Assembly: GCA_003232715.1 (NCBI GenBank)
Contig: QIJG01000151.1
Coordinates: 1 to 15,594, forward strand
Length of the DNA stretch: 15,594 bases
DNA from: Nitrospirota bacterium
Lineage (GTDB): Bacteria; Nitrospirota; Thermodesulfovibrionia; Thermodesulfovibrionales; JdFR-85
Reading direction: 5' to 3'
Shown here in pieces: positions 1 to 6,430 of the stretch. A program made the translations under genes and the position numbers. Positions within the stretch are counted from its first letter, which is position 1. Every line of letters begins with the position of its first letter. Under the pieces are notes generated by a model. That model made no database searches and was not told the DNA's origin. It worked only from the letters and a program-made list of their open reading frames with translations.

Positions 1-2
1 TT

Positions 3-611
3 ACTGTCAGGGATGGTATTGAGGCAATGGTCACAGCCCTGAACAGACTCCCCTTCATTGCAGTTATTGACGTTGCCCTTCCAAAGATATACGGGTTTGA
101 GGTATGCAGGAGGCTCAAGGGCAGGCCGGAGACAGAGGATATCGGGATTATCCTCGTGCCCAGTGTATATGACAAGAGCAAATACAAGCGCCCGCCATCC
201 ACACTTTATGGGGCTGATGACTATATAGAAGAAGATGAAATTGAGGAAAACCTTATAAGGAAGATTAACAACTTAAAGAAAGCGAAACCAATGGCAGAGG
301 AACAGATGTCCTCACCATTGACTGAGAAATCAGGATCTCCGTCTGTGACAAAACCACTGCCGGATGAAGGGATTGAGAGGGCAAGGAGATTTATTCGCAC
401 AGTCCTTTCCGACATCTTTATTTACAATCCCGAGAGGGTTAACGAGGCCATCGGGTCAGGGACCTTCCGGGAGGTCTTTAAATCTCAACTCTCGGAGGGG
501 GTTAAGCTTTATCAGATGAGGATAGCTCAGGAAGTCAGGGATAAAGGTGACTTTTTCTATGAGGAGATCGAAGAGTTTATGGAAAGAAAGAAAAAAGATT
601 TGGAAGGTTAA
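3..611 (+). CDS. Response regulator with extra C-terminal helical domain, 5' end missing
   Basis: The frame is open from the left edge, so the true start lies outside the window; the first in-frame Met (position 27) is inside the receiver domain. Visible receiver-domain signs are the phospho-acceptor Asp in a V-I-D-V-A-L-P strand (codon 69-71), a GFEVCRRLK helix, a conserved Ser after the fourth strand (VPS), a Lys (YDKSK) and the GADDYI segment. An acidic/Pro-Ser linker of about 30 residues follows, then a helical region of about 80 residues (ARRFIRTVLSDIFIYNPE onward) ending in a Lys/Glu-rich tail. From memory, similar C-terminal modules occur on deltaproteobacterial and Nitrospirota regulators; I know no function for it. 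It has no DNA-binding or enzymatic output domain. The gene ends 240 bp before groES and is probably a separate transcription unit. Confidence 0.8.
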   Translation, partial: TVRDGIEAMVTALNRLPFIAVIDVALPKIYGFEVCRRLKGRPETEDIGIILVPSVYDKSKYKRPPSTLYGADDYIEEDEIEENLIRKINNLKKAKPMAEEQMSSPLTEKSGSPSVTKPLPDEGIERARRFIRTVLSDIFIYNPERVNEAIGSGTFREVFKSQLSEGVKLYQMRIAQEVRDKGDFFYEEIEEFMERKKKDLEG

Positions 612-689
612 AAAATCCGATAGCAGGAGCTTTTTTCTGAATTTCTGAGATATTTACCATTTAAACGTAATATTTTACCTTATATGCCC

Positions 690-719
690 TTGCCTATTAC
701 GTCCTGAAATGAGTATATT
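690..719 (+). promoter_or_regulatory. Sigma70-like promoter of groESL
   Basis: A -35-like TTGCCT (690-695) and a -10-like TATATT (714-719) are separated by 18 bp. The last two bases of the -10 box are the first two of the CIRCE operator, so bound HrcA would cover the -10 and start site. The start of transcription would be near 726, giving a leader of about 130 nt. The box assignment is by eye; the position next to CIRCE is the main support. Confidence 0.6.
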
Positions 720-744
720 AGCACTCAACAAGAACGAGTGCTAA
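718..744 (+). promoter_or_regulatory. CIRCE operator (HrcA binding site)
   Basis: TTAGCACTC, nine spacer bases, then GAGTGCTAA: both 9-bp arms match the CIRCE consensus without a mismatch and the spacer has the canonical length. In many bacteria HrcA binds this inverted repeat and represses groESL and dnaK operons; GroEL assists HrcA folding, which gives feedback control. It lies directly upstream of groES and overlaps the -10 box. hrcA itself is not in the window. Confidence 0.97.
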
Positions 745-749
745 CAAAT

Positions 750-817
750 AAGTGCTTCATTATGGTTGTGAAATCAGGATGAAGCATTTTGGAACTACAA
801 ACATGAGGCGAAGCCTC
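750..817 (+). other. Two hairpins in the groES leader
   Basis: Bases 750-760 pair with 779-789 (11 bp including one G-U pair) around an 18-nt loop. A second small hairpin has GAGGC (805-809), a GAA loop and GCCTC (813-817). Both lie between the CIRCE operator and the groES ribosome-binding site (AAAGGAGAGG, about 839-848), which stays unpaired. They could protect the 5' end of the mRNA or set its stability. They do not sequester the ribosome-binding site, so a thermometer role is not supported by the fold seen here. Confidence 0.5.
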
Positions 818-854
818 TAAAAACCAAAAAACCATCAAGAAAGGAGAGGTGTCT

Positions 855-1112
855 ATGAAGTTCAAGCCATTAAAAGACCGGGTATTTATCTCTTACACAG
901 AGGACGTTGAGAAGACTCCAGGAGGCATTTATGTGCCTGAAACTGCAAAGGAGAAGCCCCAGAGGGGGAAGATTGAGGCTGTTGGTTCTGAGGTAAAAGA
1001 GGTCAAGGTTGGTGATGAGGTGATGTTTGACAGATACTCAGGCTCCAAGGTGAAAATGGACGGTTCAGAGTATCTGATCATCAAGGAAGAAGATATTCTT
1101 GGAATAGTTTAA
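855..1112 (+). CDS. groES: GroES co-chaperonin (short form)
   Basis: The 85-residue Cpn10 is the heptameric lid of the GroEL folding chamber in the cytoplasm. The N-terminal strand (KFKPLKDRVFI), the mobile loop that contacts GroEL (about residues 16-32, EKTPGGIYVPETAKEKP) and the C-terminal EYLIIKEEDILGIV are all family-typical. The protein is about ten residues shorter than the usual 95-97. The gap falls between EAVGSEV and KEVKVGDEV, where most GroES proteins carry the roof hairpin of the dome; a similarly short form exists in Campylobacter. ATG 855 was chosen over GTG 849 because the ribosome-binding site AAAGGAGAGG ends at 848, leaving a normal spacing only for 855. First gene of the CIRCE-controlled operon with groEL. 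Confidence 0.95.
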   Translation: MKFKPLKDRVFISYTEDVEKTPGGIYVPETAKEKPQRGKIEAVGSEVKEVKVGDEVMFDRYSGSKVKMDGSEYLIIKEEDILGIV

Positions 1113-1147
1113 TAACCGGATTTAAGATTTAATCAATCCACAGGTTA
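1113..1147 (+). other. Intercistronic hairpin between groES and groEL
   Basis: TAACCGGATT (1113-1122) pairs with AATCC (1135-1139) and GGTTA (1143-1147), leaving a three-base bulge and a 12-nt loop. It lacks a T-run, so it is unlikely to terminate. Intercistronic processing of groESL mRNA that separates groES from groEL is known from Agrobacterium; this stem could serve as such a site or as a stabiliser, but that is inference. Confidence 0.4.
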
Positions 1148-1186
1148 CACAGACAGAAATTTCTAAAATTAAAGGAGGATAAGGGT

Positions 1187-2756
1187 ATGGCTGCAAAACA
1201 GTTGTTTTTCAATGAGGAGGCAAGACAGGCTATCCTTAAAGGTGTTACGACACTAACAGATGCAGTAAAGGCAACACTGGGTCCAAAGGGAAGAAATGTA
1301 ATCATTGACAGGAAGTTTGGCGCACCCACTATCACAAAAGACGGTGTAACAGTGGCAAAGGAGATTGAACTCAAGGAGCCCTTCGAGAATATGGGGGCAC
1401 AGCTTGTCAGGGAGGTAGCTTCAAAGACCTCTGACGCTGCAGGTGACGGTACAACCACTGCAACGGTCATTGCCTATGCACTTTACCGGGAGGGCATGAA
1501 GAATGTTACTGCCGGTTCAAACCCTATGGACCTCAAGAGGGGAATCGAGAAGGCCGTTGAAGCGGCAGTTGATGAATTGAAGAAGATGAGCAAACCTGTG
1601 CAGGACAAGAAGGAAATAGCCCAGGTAGGCACTCCTTCAGTCGGTGAACTTATTGCAGATGCAATGGACAAGGTGGGCAAGGATGGTGTTATAACTGTTG
1701 AAGAGGCGAAGAGTATGGCCACAACACTTGATATTGTTGAGGGCATGCAGTTTGACAGGGGTTATGTCTCTCCTTATTTTATAACAGACCCCGAAAGGAT
1801 GGAGTGTAGTCTCGAGGATGCCTACATCCTGATTCACGACAAAAAGGTATCAAGCATGCGTGCCCCTGCTTGAACAGATAGCCAAGATGGGTCGGCCCTT
1901 ACTTATTCTCTCTGAAGATGTAGATGGTGAGGCCCTTGCAACCCTGGTGGTTAACAAACTCCGGGGCACACTTCAGATCTGCGCTGTTAAGGCACCGGGC
2001 TTTGGTGACAGAAGAAAGGCCATGCTTGAGGATATAGCCATACTTACGGGTGGCACCGTGATTTCGGAAGACCTCGGCATGAAGCTTGAAACCGTCAAGA
2101 TCAATGACCTTGGCCGTGCCAAGAAGATAACCGTTGACAAGGAAAATACCACCATTGTTGAAGGTGCAGGAGATACTTCAAGTATCCAGGGCCGCATCAA
2201 GCAGATAAAGGCACAGATGGAAGAAACCACTTCAGATTATGACAAAGAGAAGCTCCAGGAGCGTCTTGCAAAGCTGGCCGGCGGTGTTGCCGTTATCAAT
2301 GTAGGCGCTGCAACCGAGACCGAGATGAAGGAGAAGACGGTTGAAGAGGGTATCATTCCTGGCGGCGGAGTGGCACTCCTGAGATGTATCCCTGCCATAG
2401 ACGCTCTTAACCTTGAAGGTGACCAGCAGGTTGGAGTAGGCATAGTCAGGAAGTCCCTTGAAGAGCCAATCAAACAGATTGTGGTCAACGCCGGCCTGGA
2501 GGGTGCAATAATCGTTGAAAAGGTGAAGGATTCAAAAGAGAAAAACTACGGGTTTGACGCCCAGAGTGAGCAGTTTACCGATATGATAGAGGCAGGGATT
2601 ATCGATCCGACAAAGGTAACCAGGACAGCATTACAGAATGCCGCCTCTGTGGCATCCCTTATGCTGACCACCGAAGTTATGGTTACGGATATCCCTGAGA
2701 AGGAAGACAAGATGCCTCCAGGTATGCCCCCCGGTGGCGGAATGGATATGTACTAA
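1187..2756 (+). pseudogene. groEL: GroEL chaperonin, frameshifted and carrying two further deletions
   Basis: The gene reads as two overlapping frames. The N-terminal part is 1187-1873 (228 codons, TGA at 1871-1873). The C-terminal part is in the +1 frame and open from 1860 to 2756. Together they cover a Cpn60 end to end: MAAKQL start, LGPKGRNV, AGDGTTTATV (Asp87 of E. coli), DRGYVSPYF, KAPGFGDRRKAML, TSDYDKEKLQERLAKLAGG, DPTKVTRTALQNAASVA and a Gly/Met-rich tail. Against the family it lacks ISANxD after residue 149 (18 nt, junction 1633/1634), 8 nt between Met (1856-1858) and Pro (1863-1865) where four codons (RDLL-like) are expected, and about 13 residues after EMKEK (39 nt, junction 2336/2337), including the Asp398 motif. 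Restoring 65 nt gives 545 codons. As written it cannot make a working chaperonin. It has a good ribosome-binding site (AAAGGAGG, 1171-1178). Either a real pseudogene, with another copy elsewhere, or an assembly error. Confidence 0.93.
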
Positions 2757-2777
2757 GAAGTTGTACGAGAGAGGGAG

Positions 2778-2814
2778 AAACAGACAGGGGCTGTTACAGC
2801 CCCTGTCTGTTTTT
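2778..2814 (+). terminator. Intrinsic terminator of the groESL operon
   Basis: A perfect 14-bp stem (2780-2793 with 2797-2810) closes on a TTA loop and is followed by a run of T (2810-2814); A bases before the stem can extend the pairing. It begins about 20 bp after the groEL stop codon and is a textbook Rho-independent terminator. Confidence 0.95.
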
Positions 2815-2847
2815 ATACACAATCTTTCTTCCTGTGTTATCCTGTAA

Positions 2848-3858
2848 ATGCACGTGTTTAGCAGATTAAAGAGTTCCATTATCATATGCTTTCTTCTCTC
2901 AATAGTAACCTTTGTTATCTATTCATTCCTTAATATCATGGTTCCGCTGAATATAAAAAAACCTGTAGAGGTGTATGTGAAGAAGGGAATGACCTTTTCT
3001 GAAACACTTCAGAGACTTCAGGCAGAAGGCCTGATCAGGGATAAAAATATTGTCCTTCTTATAGCTAAGATAACCCGTATTGATAGAAAGATAAAGACGG
3101 GTCTCTATGAATTCAGCGGCCCTGTCTCACCTCTTAACGTAATTAATGCCCTGATCTCAGGACGGGTCGCGGAATTTGATGTAACCATCCCTGAGGGTTA
3201 TAATATCCGGCAGATTGCAAGCACCCTTGATGCAGCAGGGATTATTACAGAGGAGCAATTTTTCAGGCTCGCCTATAACAGGAAGTTCCTTGACAGTATG
3301 AATATTGACGCGCCGTCAATCGAGGGGTATATTTTCCCTGATACTTACAGTTTCCCAAGGGGTATGCCCCCGGAGGATGTCTTGAAAACATTGGTTTCCG
3401 AGATGAGGAAACATTTTACACGGGGCATGAAGAAGAGGGCGGAAAAATTGGGCCTCTCGGAGCGAGAGGTACTGACCCTTGCCTCTATAATTGAGAAGGA
3501 GGCCAGGGTTGATGATGAGCGTCCCCTTATCTCAGCGGTATTTCATAACAGACTGAAAAGGGGAATGCCTCTTCAGTCAGACCCCACAACCATTTATGGC
3601 TTCAAATCCCCCTCCGGGGTTATCACGATAAAAGACCTGAAGAGAGAATCTCCTTATAATACATATGTTATACGTGGACTTCCACCAGGTCCCATCGCCT
3701 CTCCGGGGTTGAAGTCTATTATGGCAGCCCTCTATCCGGCAGATGTGCCGTACCTCTTCTTTGTCTCTGACAATAACGGCAGGCATCGCTTCTCCACAAC
3801 AGAGGCAGAGCACAGGAAGGCCGTTATGTTGTACAGGGAGATGAAGCGGGGTAAGTAA
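2848..3858 (+). CDS. mltG: Endolytic murein transglycosylase MltG (YceG family)
   Basis: MltG cleaves nascent peptidoglycan strands in the inner membrane and helps set glycan chain length. The 336-residue protein has one N-terminal membrane anchor (about residues 11-30, hydrophobic), a LysM-like region (VYVKKGMTFSETLQRLQ), then the catalytic domain. Family motifs are SIEGYIFPDTYSF, LASIIEKEA (residues 211-219, containing the catalytic Glu), MPLQSDPTTIYG, SPYNTY and GLPPGPIASPG. Length is typical. No Shine-Dalgarno sequence precedes ATG 2848; a -10-like TATCCT (2838-2843) lies four bases upstream of it, which would fit a leaderless mRNA. It follows the groEL terminator, so it needs its own promoter. 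Confidence 0.95.
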   Translation: MHVFSRLKSSIIICFLLSIVTFVIYSFLNIMVPLNIKKPVEVYVKKGMTFSETLQRLQAEGLIRDKNIVLLIAKITRIDRKIKTGLYEFSGPVSPLNVINALISGRVAEFDVTIPEGYNIRQIASTLDAAGIITEEQFFRLAYNRKFLDSMNIDAPSIEGYIFPDTYSFPRGMPPEDVLKTLVSEMRKHFTRGMKKRAEKLGLSEREVLTLASIIEKEARVDDERPLISAVFHNRLKRGMPLQSDPTTIYGFKSPSGVITIKDLKRESPYNTYVIRGLPPGPIASPGLKSIMAALYPADVPYLFFVSDNNGRHRFSTTEAEHRKAVMLYREMKRGK

Positions 3859-3883
3859 AGACTTATTTGTGGACATATTATTT

Positions 3884-3964
3884 AAAAAATCCCTCCTAAC
3901 CTCCCTTTGGCAAAGGGAGGGATTATACCCCTCTTTGGCAAAGAGGGGTGAGGGGAGATTTTTA
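3884..3964. repeat. Double-hairpin intergenic repeat
   Basis: Two adjacent perfect palindromes share the same core TTTGGCAAA. The first has a 9-bp stem (3900-3908 with 3912-3920) and the second a 10-bp stem (3927-3936 with 3940-3949), each with a GGC loop. The flanks form an imperfect outer inverted repeat (AAAAAATCCCTCC at 3884-3896 against AGGGGAGATTTTT at 3951-3963). The A- and T-runs on both sides could make it a bidirectional terminator between mltG and ispG. The C/G-rich stems and AAAAATCC/GGATTTTT-like ends resemble dispersed REP/MITE-like palindromes of environmental bacteria; copy number in this genome is unknown. Confidence 0.8.
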
Positions 3965-4002
3965 GATTAATGTCGGTTCAATTATGAGAACCTTATTACA
4001 TT

Positions 4003-5067
4003 ATGATTAAGCGCAGAATAACAAGAAAGATATTTGTGGGTCCGGTCCCTGTTGGTGGAGATGCACCCATCCCGGTGCAGTCCATGACAAAAACCGACAC
4101 CAGGGATATAAAGGCTACGGTAAGACAGATAAGGGGTCTTGAGCGGGCCGGGTGTGAGATTATCCGGCTGGCCGTACCGGATATAGAAGCTGCAAGGGCA
4201 ATCGGCAGTATTAAAAGGCAGGTAAGCATTCCCATGATAGCAGACATACATTTCGACTGGAGACTTGCCCTTGAGTCAATAAGTCAGGGTGTGAACGGGC
4301 TGAGGATAAATCCCGGCAATATTGGTGCAAACTGGAAGGTGAGAGAGGTCGTTAAGGCTGCCGGAGAGTGCCGGGTGCCGATCAGGATCGGGGTTAACTC
4401 AGGTTCCCTTGAGAAGGATATCCTTAATAAGTATGGGCGTCCAACACCTGAGGCACTTGTTGAGAGCGCGGCCAGACACATAGCAATACTTGAAGACATG
4501 GACTTCAGACTTATAAAGGTATCGTTAAAAGGCTCGGGCGTTCCCCTTACTGTCGATGCCTACAGGTCTTTTTCCGAAAGGTTTGACTATCCCCTCCATA
4601 TTGGAATCACAGAGGCCGGCCCACCACCTGTCGGGGTTGTCAAGAGCGCTGCAGGTATCGGTATACTCCTTAATGAGGGGATAGGGGATACGTTAAGGGT
4701 CTCTCTTACCGCTCCGTCCAGGGTGGAGGTAGAGGTCGCCTATGAGATCCTCAAAGCCCTTGACCTGAGACAGCGGGGTGTAAATATCATCTCCTGTCCC
4801 ACGTGCGGCAGGTGTAATCTTGACATAATAAAGATTGCAAAAAGGATACATAAAAACCTCCGGGGGGCTTCGTCTCCCCTGACCGTGGCGGTTATGGGTT
4901 GTGTTGTTAATGGTCCCGGCGAGGCCCGGGAGGCTGATTTCGGAATAGCCGGCGGAAAGGGTGAGGGTATTGTATTCAAAAAGGGAAAGGTTATAAGAAG
5001 GGTAAAGGAAGAAGAGTTGATAGATGCCCTTATGGAGGCGGTTGAGGAGGACTCGGATTGGAGGTAA
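4003..5067 (+). CDS. ispG: 4-hydroxy-3-methylbut-2-en-1-yl diphosphate synthase (IspG/GcpE)
   Basis: IspG reduces the cyclic diphosphate MEcPP to HMBPP, the penultimate step of the MEP isoprenoid pathway, using a [4Fe-4S] cluster. The 354-residue protein is the usual bacterial short form: a TIM-barrel domain (PVQSMTKTDTRD, MIADIHFDW, LRINPGNIG, PIRIGVNSGSLEKD, GITEAG, EGIGDTLRVSLT) followed by the cluster domain. The cluster Cys residues are in SCPTCGRC (Cys265, Cys268) and MGCVVNGPGEAREAD (Cys300, with Glu307). All catalytic features are present. ATG 4003 has no clear Shine-Dalgarno sequence. Its 3' end overlaps panC by ten bases, so the two are probably co-transcribed. Confidence 0.97.
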   Translation: MIKRRITRKIFVGPVPVGGDAPIPVQSMTKTDTRDIKATVRQIRGLERAGCEIIRLAVPDIEAARAIGSIKRQVSIPMIADIHFDWRLALESISQGVNGLRINPGNIGANWKVREVVKAAGECRVPIRIGVNSGSLEKDILNKYGRPTPEALVESAARHIAILEDMDFRLIKVSLKGSGVPLTVDAYRSFSERFDYPLHIGITEAGPPPVGVVKSAAGIGILLNEGIGDTLRVSLTAPSRVEVEVAYEILKALDLRQRGVNIISCPTCGRCNLDIIKIAKRIHKNLRGASSPLTVAVMGCVVNGPGEAREADFGIAGGKGEGIVFKKGKVIRRVKEEELIDALMEAVEEDSDWR

Positions 5068-5951
5068 TCGGAAATCCAGGGGTAATGCAGCAGACTGTAA
5101 AGGAGTATCTTCAGAGAGGCAACTCCATCGGGTTTGTTCCTACCATGGGGGCACTCCACGAGGGACATCTGAGCCTCGTCCGGAGATGCAGGGAGGAAAA
5201 TGATATCTCGGTGGTGAGTATCTTTGTTAACCCCATGCAGTTTGGACCATCCGGGGACTTTAGCCGCTATCCCCGGAATGTGGAAGAGGATATGGCCGAA
5301 TTAAGCAAGGCGGGGGTTGACATCCTGTTCATGCCGGGGATTGAAGACATCTATCCCGAGGGGTTTGCCACGTATGTCAATGTTGACCACCTCTCAGATA
5401 AGCTCTGCGGACATTTCAGGCCGGGTCACTTCAGGGGTGTGGCGACCGTTGTAACAAAGCTGCTGAATATTGCAAGACCGGCACGGGCCTACTTCGGCCG
5501 GAAGGATTTTCAGCAATTCCTGATTATAAAGCAATTGGTGAGAGACCTTAATCTTGACACTGAAACGGTTATATGCCCTACAGTAAGGGAAGCGGATGGC
5601 CTTGCAATGAGTTCGAGGAACCAATATCTTTCACCTGAGGAGAGAAATGCTGCAACCGTCATTTACAGGACCCTCTGTGAGGCAAAAAAGATGGTGATTT
5701 CCGAAAAGATCACTTTTGGTGAGATCAGATCTTTTATGGAGAGAACTCTCGCGGCAGAGCCCCTTGTGGATGAAGTTCAGTATGCTTCCGCTTTTGACCC
5801 GGGGACACTTGAAGATATATCCTCTCTGAATGTTACTATAGATAAATACGAAAAAGAGGCTGTTTTACTGGCTATAGCCGTAAGGATAGGCAGCACAAGA
5901 CTGATTGACAACGAACCGGTTGAAATAACCGGAATAAAAGGGGGTAATTAG
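5058..5951 (+). CDS. panC: Pantothenate synthetase
   Basis: PanC condenses pantoate and beta-alanine with ATP to make pantothenate, the coenzyme A precursor. Nucleotidyltransferase signatures are the HIGH-type motif in PTMGALHEGHLSLV (His34, His37) and the KMSKS-type loop in GLAMSSRNQYLSPEER. FVNPMQFGP, RPGHFRGVATVVTKL and RIGSTRLIDN are also family-typical. Length (297 residues) is normal to slightly long. The start is TTG 5058: AGGAGG at 5045-5050 is seven bases upstream and the product then begins MEVI, as in other PanC proteins. ATG 5085 is a weaker alternative. It overlaps ispG by ten bases; no panB or panD is in view. Confidence 0.96.
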   Translation: MEVIGNPGVMQQTVKEYLQRGNSIGFVPTMGALHEGHLSLVRRCREENDISVVSIFVNPMQFGPSGDFSRYPRNVEEDMAELSKAGVDILFMPGIEDIYPEGFATYVNVDHLSDKLCGHFRPGHFRGVATVVTKLLNIARPARAYFGRKDFQQFLIIKQLVRDLNLDTETVICPTVREADGLAMSSRNQYLSPEERNAATVIYRTLCEAKKMVISEKITFGEIRSFMERTLAAEPLVDEVQYASAFDPGTLEDISSLNVTIDKYEKEAVLLAIAVRIGSTRLIDNEPVEITGIKGGN

Positions 5952-5992
5952 GGGTAACGGTTGAAACTGAACCTCAATAATTATAATAATAT

Positions 5993-6331
5993 ATGCTACA
6001 GAGAATATATATACAGATACTGGATAATCCTTTTGAGGATGTACTCTTCAGCGATTCATCAATTGATGAGGCGGTTAATAATCAGGCAATAGCCGAGGAA
6101 CTTCAGAACTCACTGGATTTCCATTACCCAAGCATGGTTCATGTTGAATACATCGACCTCTTCCTTGAGGATGAGGGCAGGTTTGTTGAAATACGCGAGA
6201 TGCTGAGTCATGGCCTGATAACCCTTCCGGTAATCCTTTTAAACGGGAGCCCTTTCCTCCATGGGGGTATATCTCATGGCGTTATAATGGATGAAATAGG
6301 AAAGCTCCTCTCATCCGGCCCTGTTCATTAG
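5993..6331 (+). CDS. Small thioredoxin-fold-like protein without cysteines
   Basis: I do not recognise a named gene. The 112-residue product reads as beta-alpha-beta-alpha-beta-beta-alpha: an N-terminal strand (RIYIQILD), a helix rich in Asn/Glu, a strand HVEYIDL, a helix ending in EMLSHGL, then ITLPVILLNGSPFLHGG with the Leu-Pro that would be the cis-proline of a thioredoxin fold, and a final helix. The second half resembles YuzD-type and other small thioredoxin-like proteins. No cysteine occurs anywhere, so it cannot be a thiol oxidoreductase. A TATAAT at 5982-5987 ends five bases before ATG 5993 and there is no Shine-Dalgarno sequence, so either the mRNA is leaderless or it is read through from panC, 41 bp upstream. 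Confidence 0.65.
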   Translation: MLQRIYIQILDNPFEDVLFSDSSIDEAVNNQAIAEELQNSLDFHYPSMVHVEYIDLFLEDEGRFVEIREMLSHGLITLPVILLNGSPFLHGGISHGVIMDEIGKLLSSGPVH

Positions 6332-6343
6332 AAGGTTAATGAG

Positions 6344-6349
6344 TATAAT
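6344..6349 (+). promoter_or_regulatory. Candidate -10 box upstream of pilB
   Basis: A perfect TATAAT lies 81 bp before the pilB start in the gap after the small thioredoxin-like gene. The matching -35 region (about 6321-6327, TGTTCA or CTGTTC) is poor. No sigma54-type -24/-12 pair was found in this gap. A weak call made from one hexamer and position. Confidence 0.3.
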
Positions 6350-6430
6350 TTGCAATTTCCCCGGTCTGCATCCGGTCTGTATTATGTGCCCCCCTTCCAT
6401 TTTATTTGAAATTATGTTATTTTATTGCTA

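Noticed and set aside
612..640. Terminator after the response regulator
   Set aside because: A-run and T-run are present, but the stem between them is only about three base pairs.
849..851. GTG as groES start
   Set aside because: It directly abuts the ribosome-binding site; ATG 855 has normal spacing and gives the family N-terminus MKFKPL.
1856..1873. Programmed +1 frameshift in groEL
   Set aside because: No known slippery or stimulator pattern is evident, and a shift alone would still leave out three conserved residues; the other two in-frame deletions point to damage or error.
3900..3949. CRISPR-like repeat pair
   Set aside because: Only two palindromic units with different stems and no spacers; better explained as a REP-like hairpin pair.
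6361..6382. Two 11-bp tandem copies (CCGGTCTGCAT/CCGGTCTGTAT) before pilB
   Set aside because: Only two imperfect copies; too little to call an operator or a repeat array.
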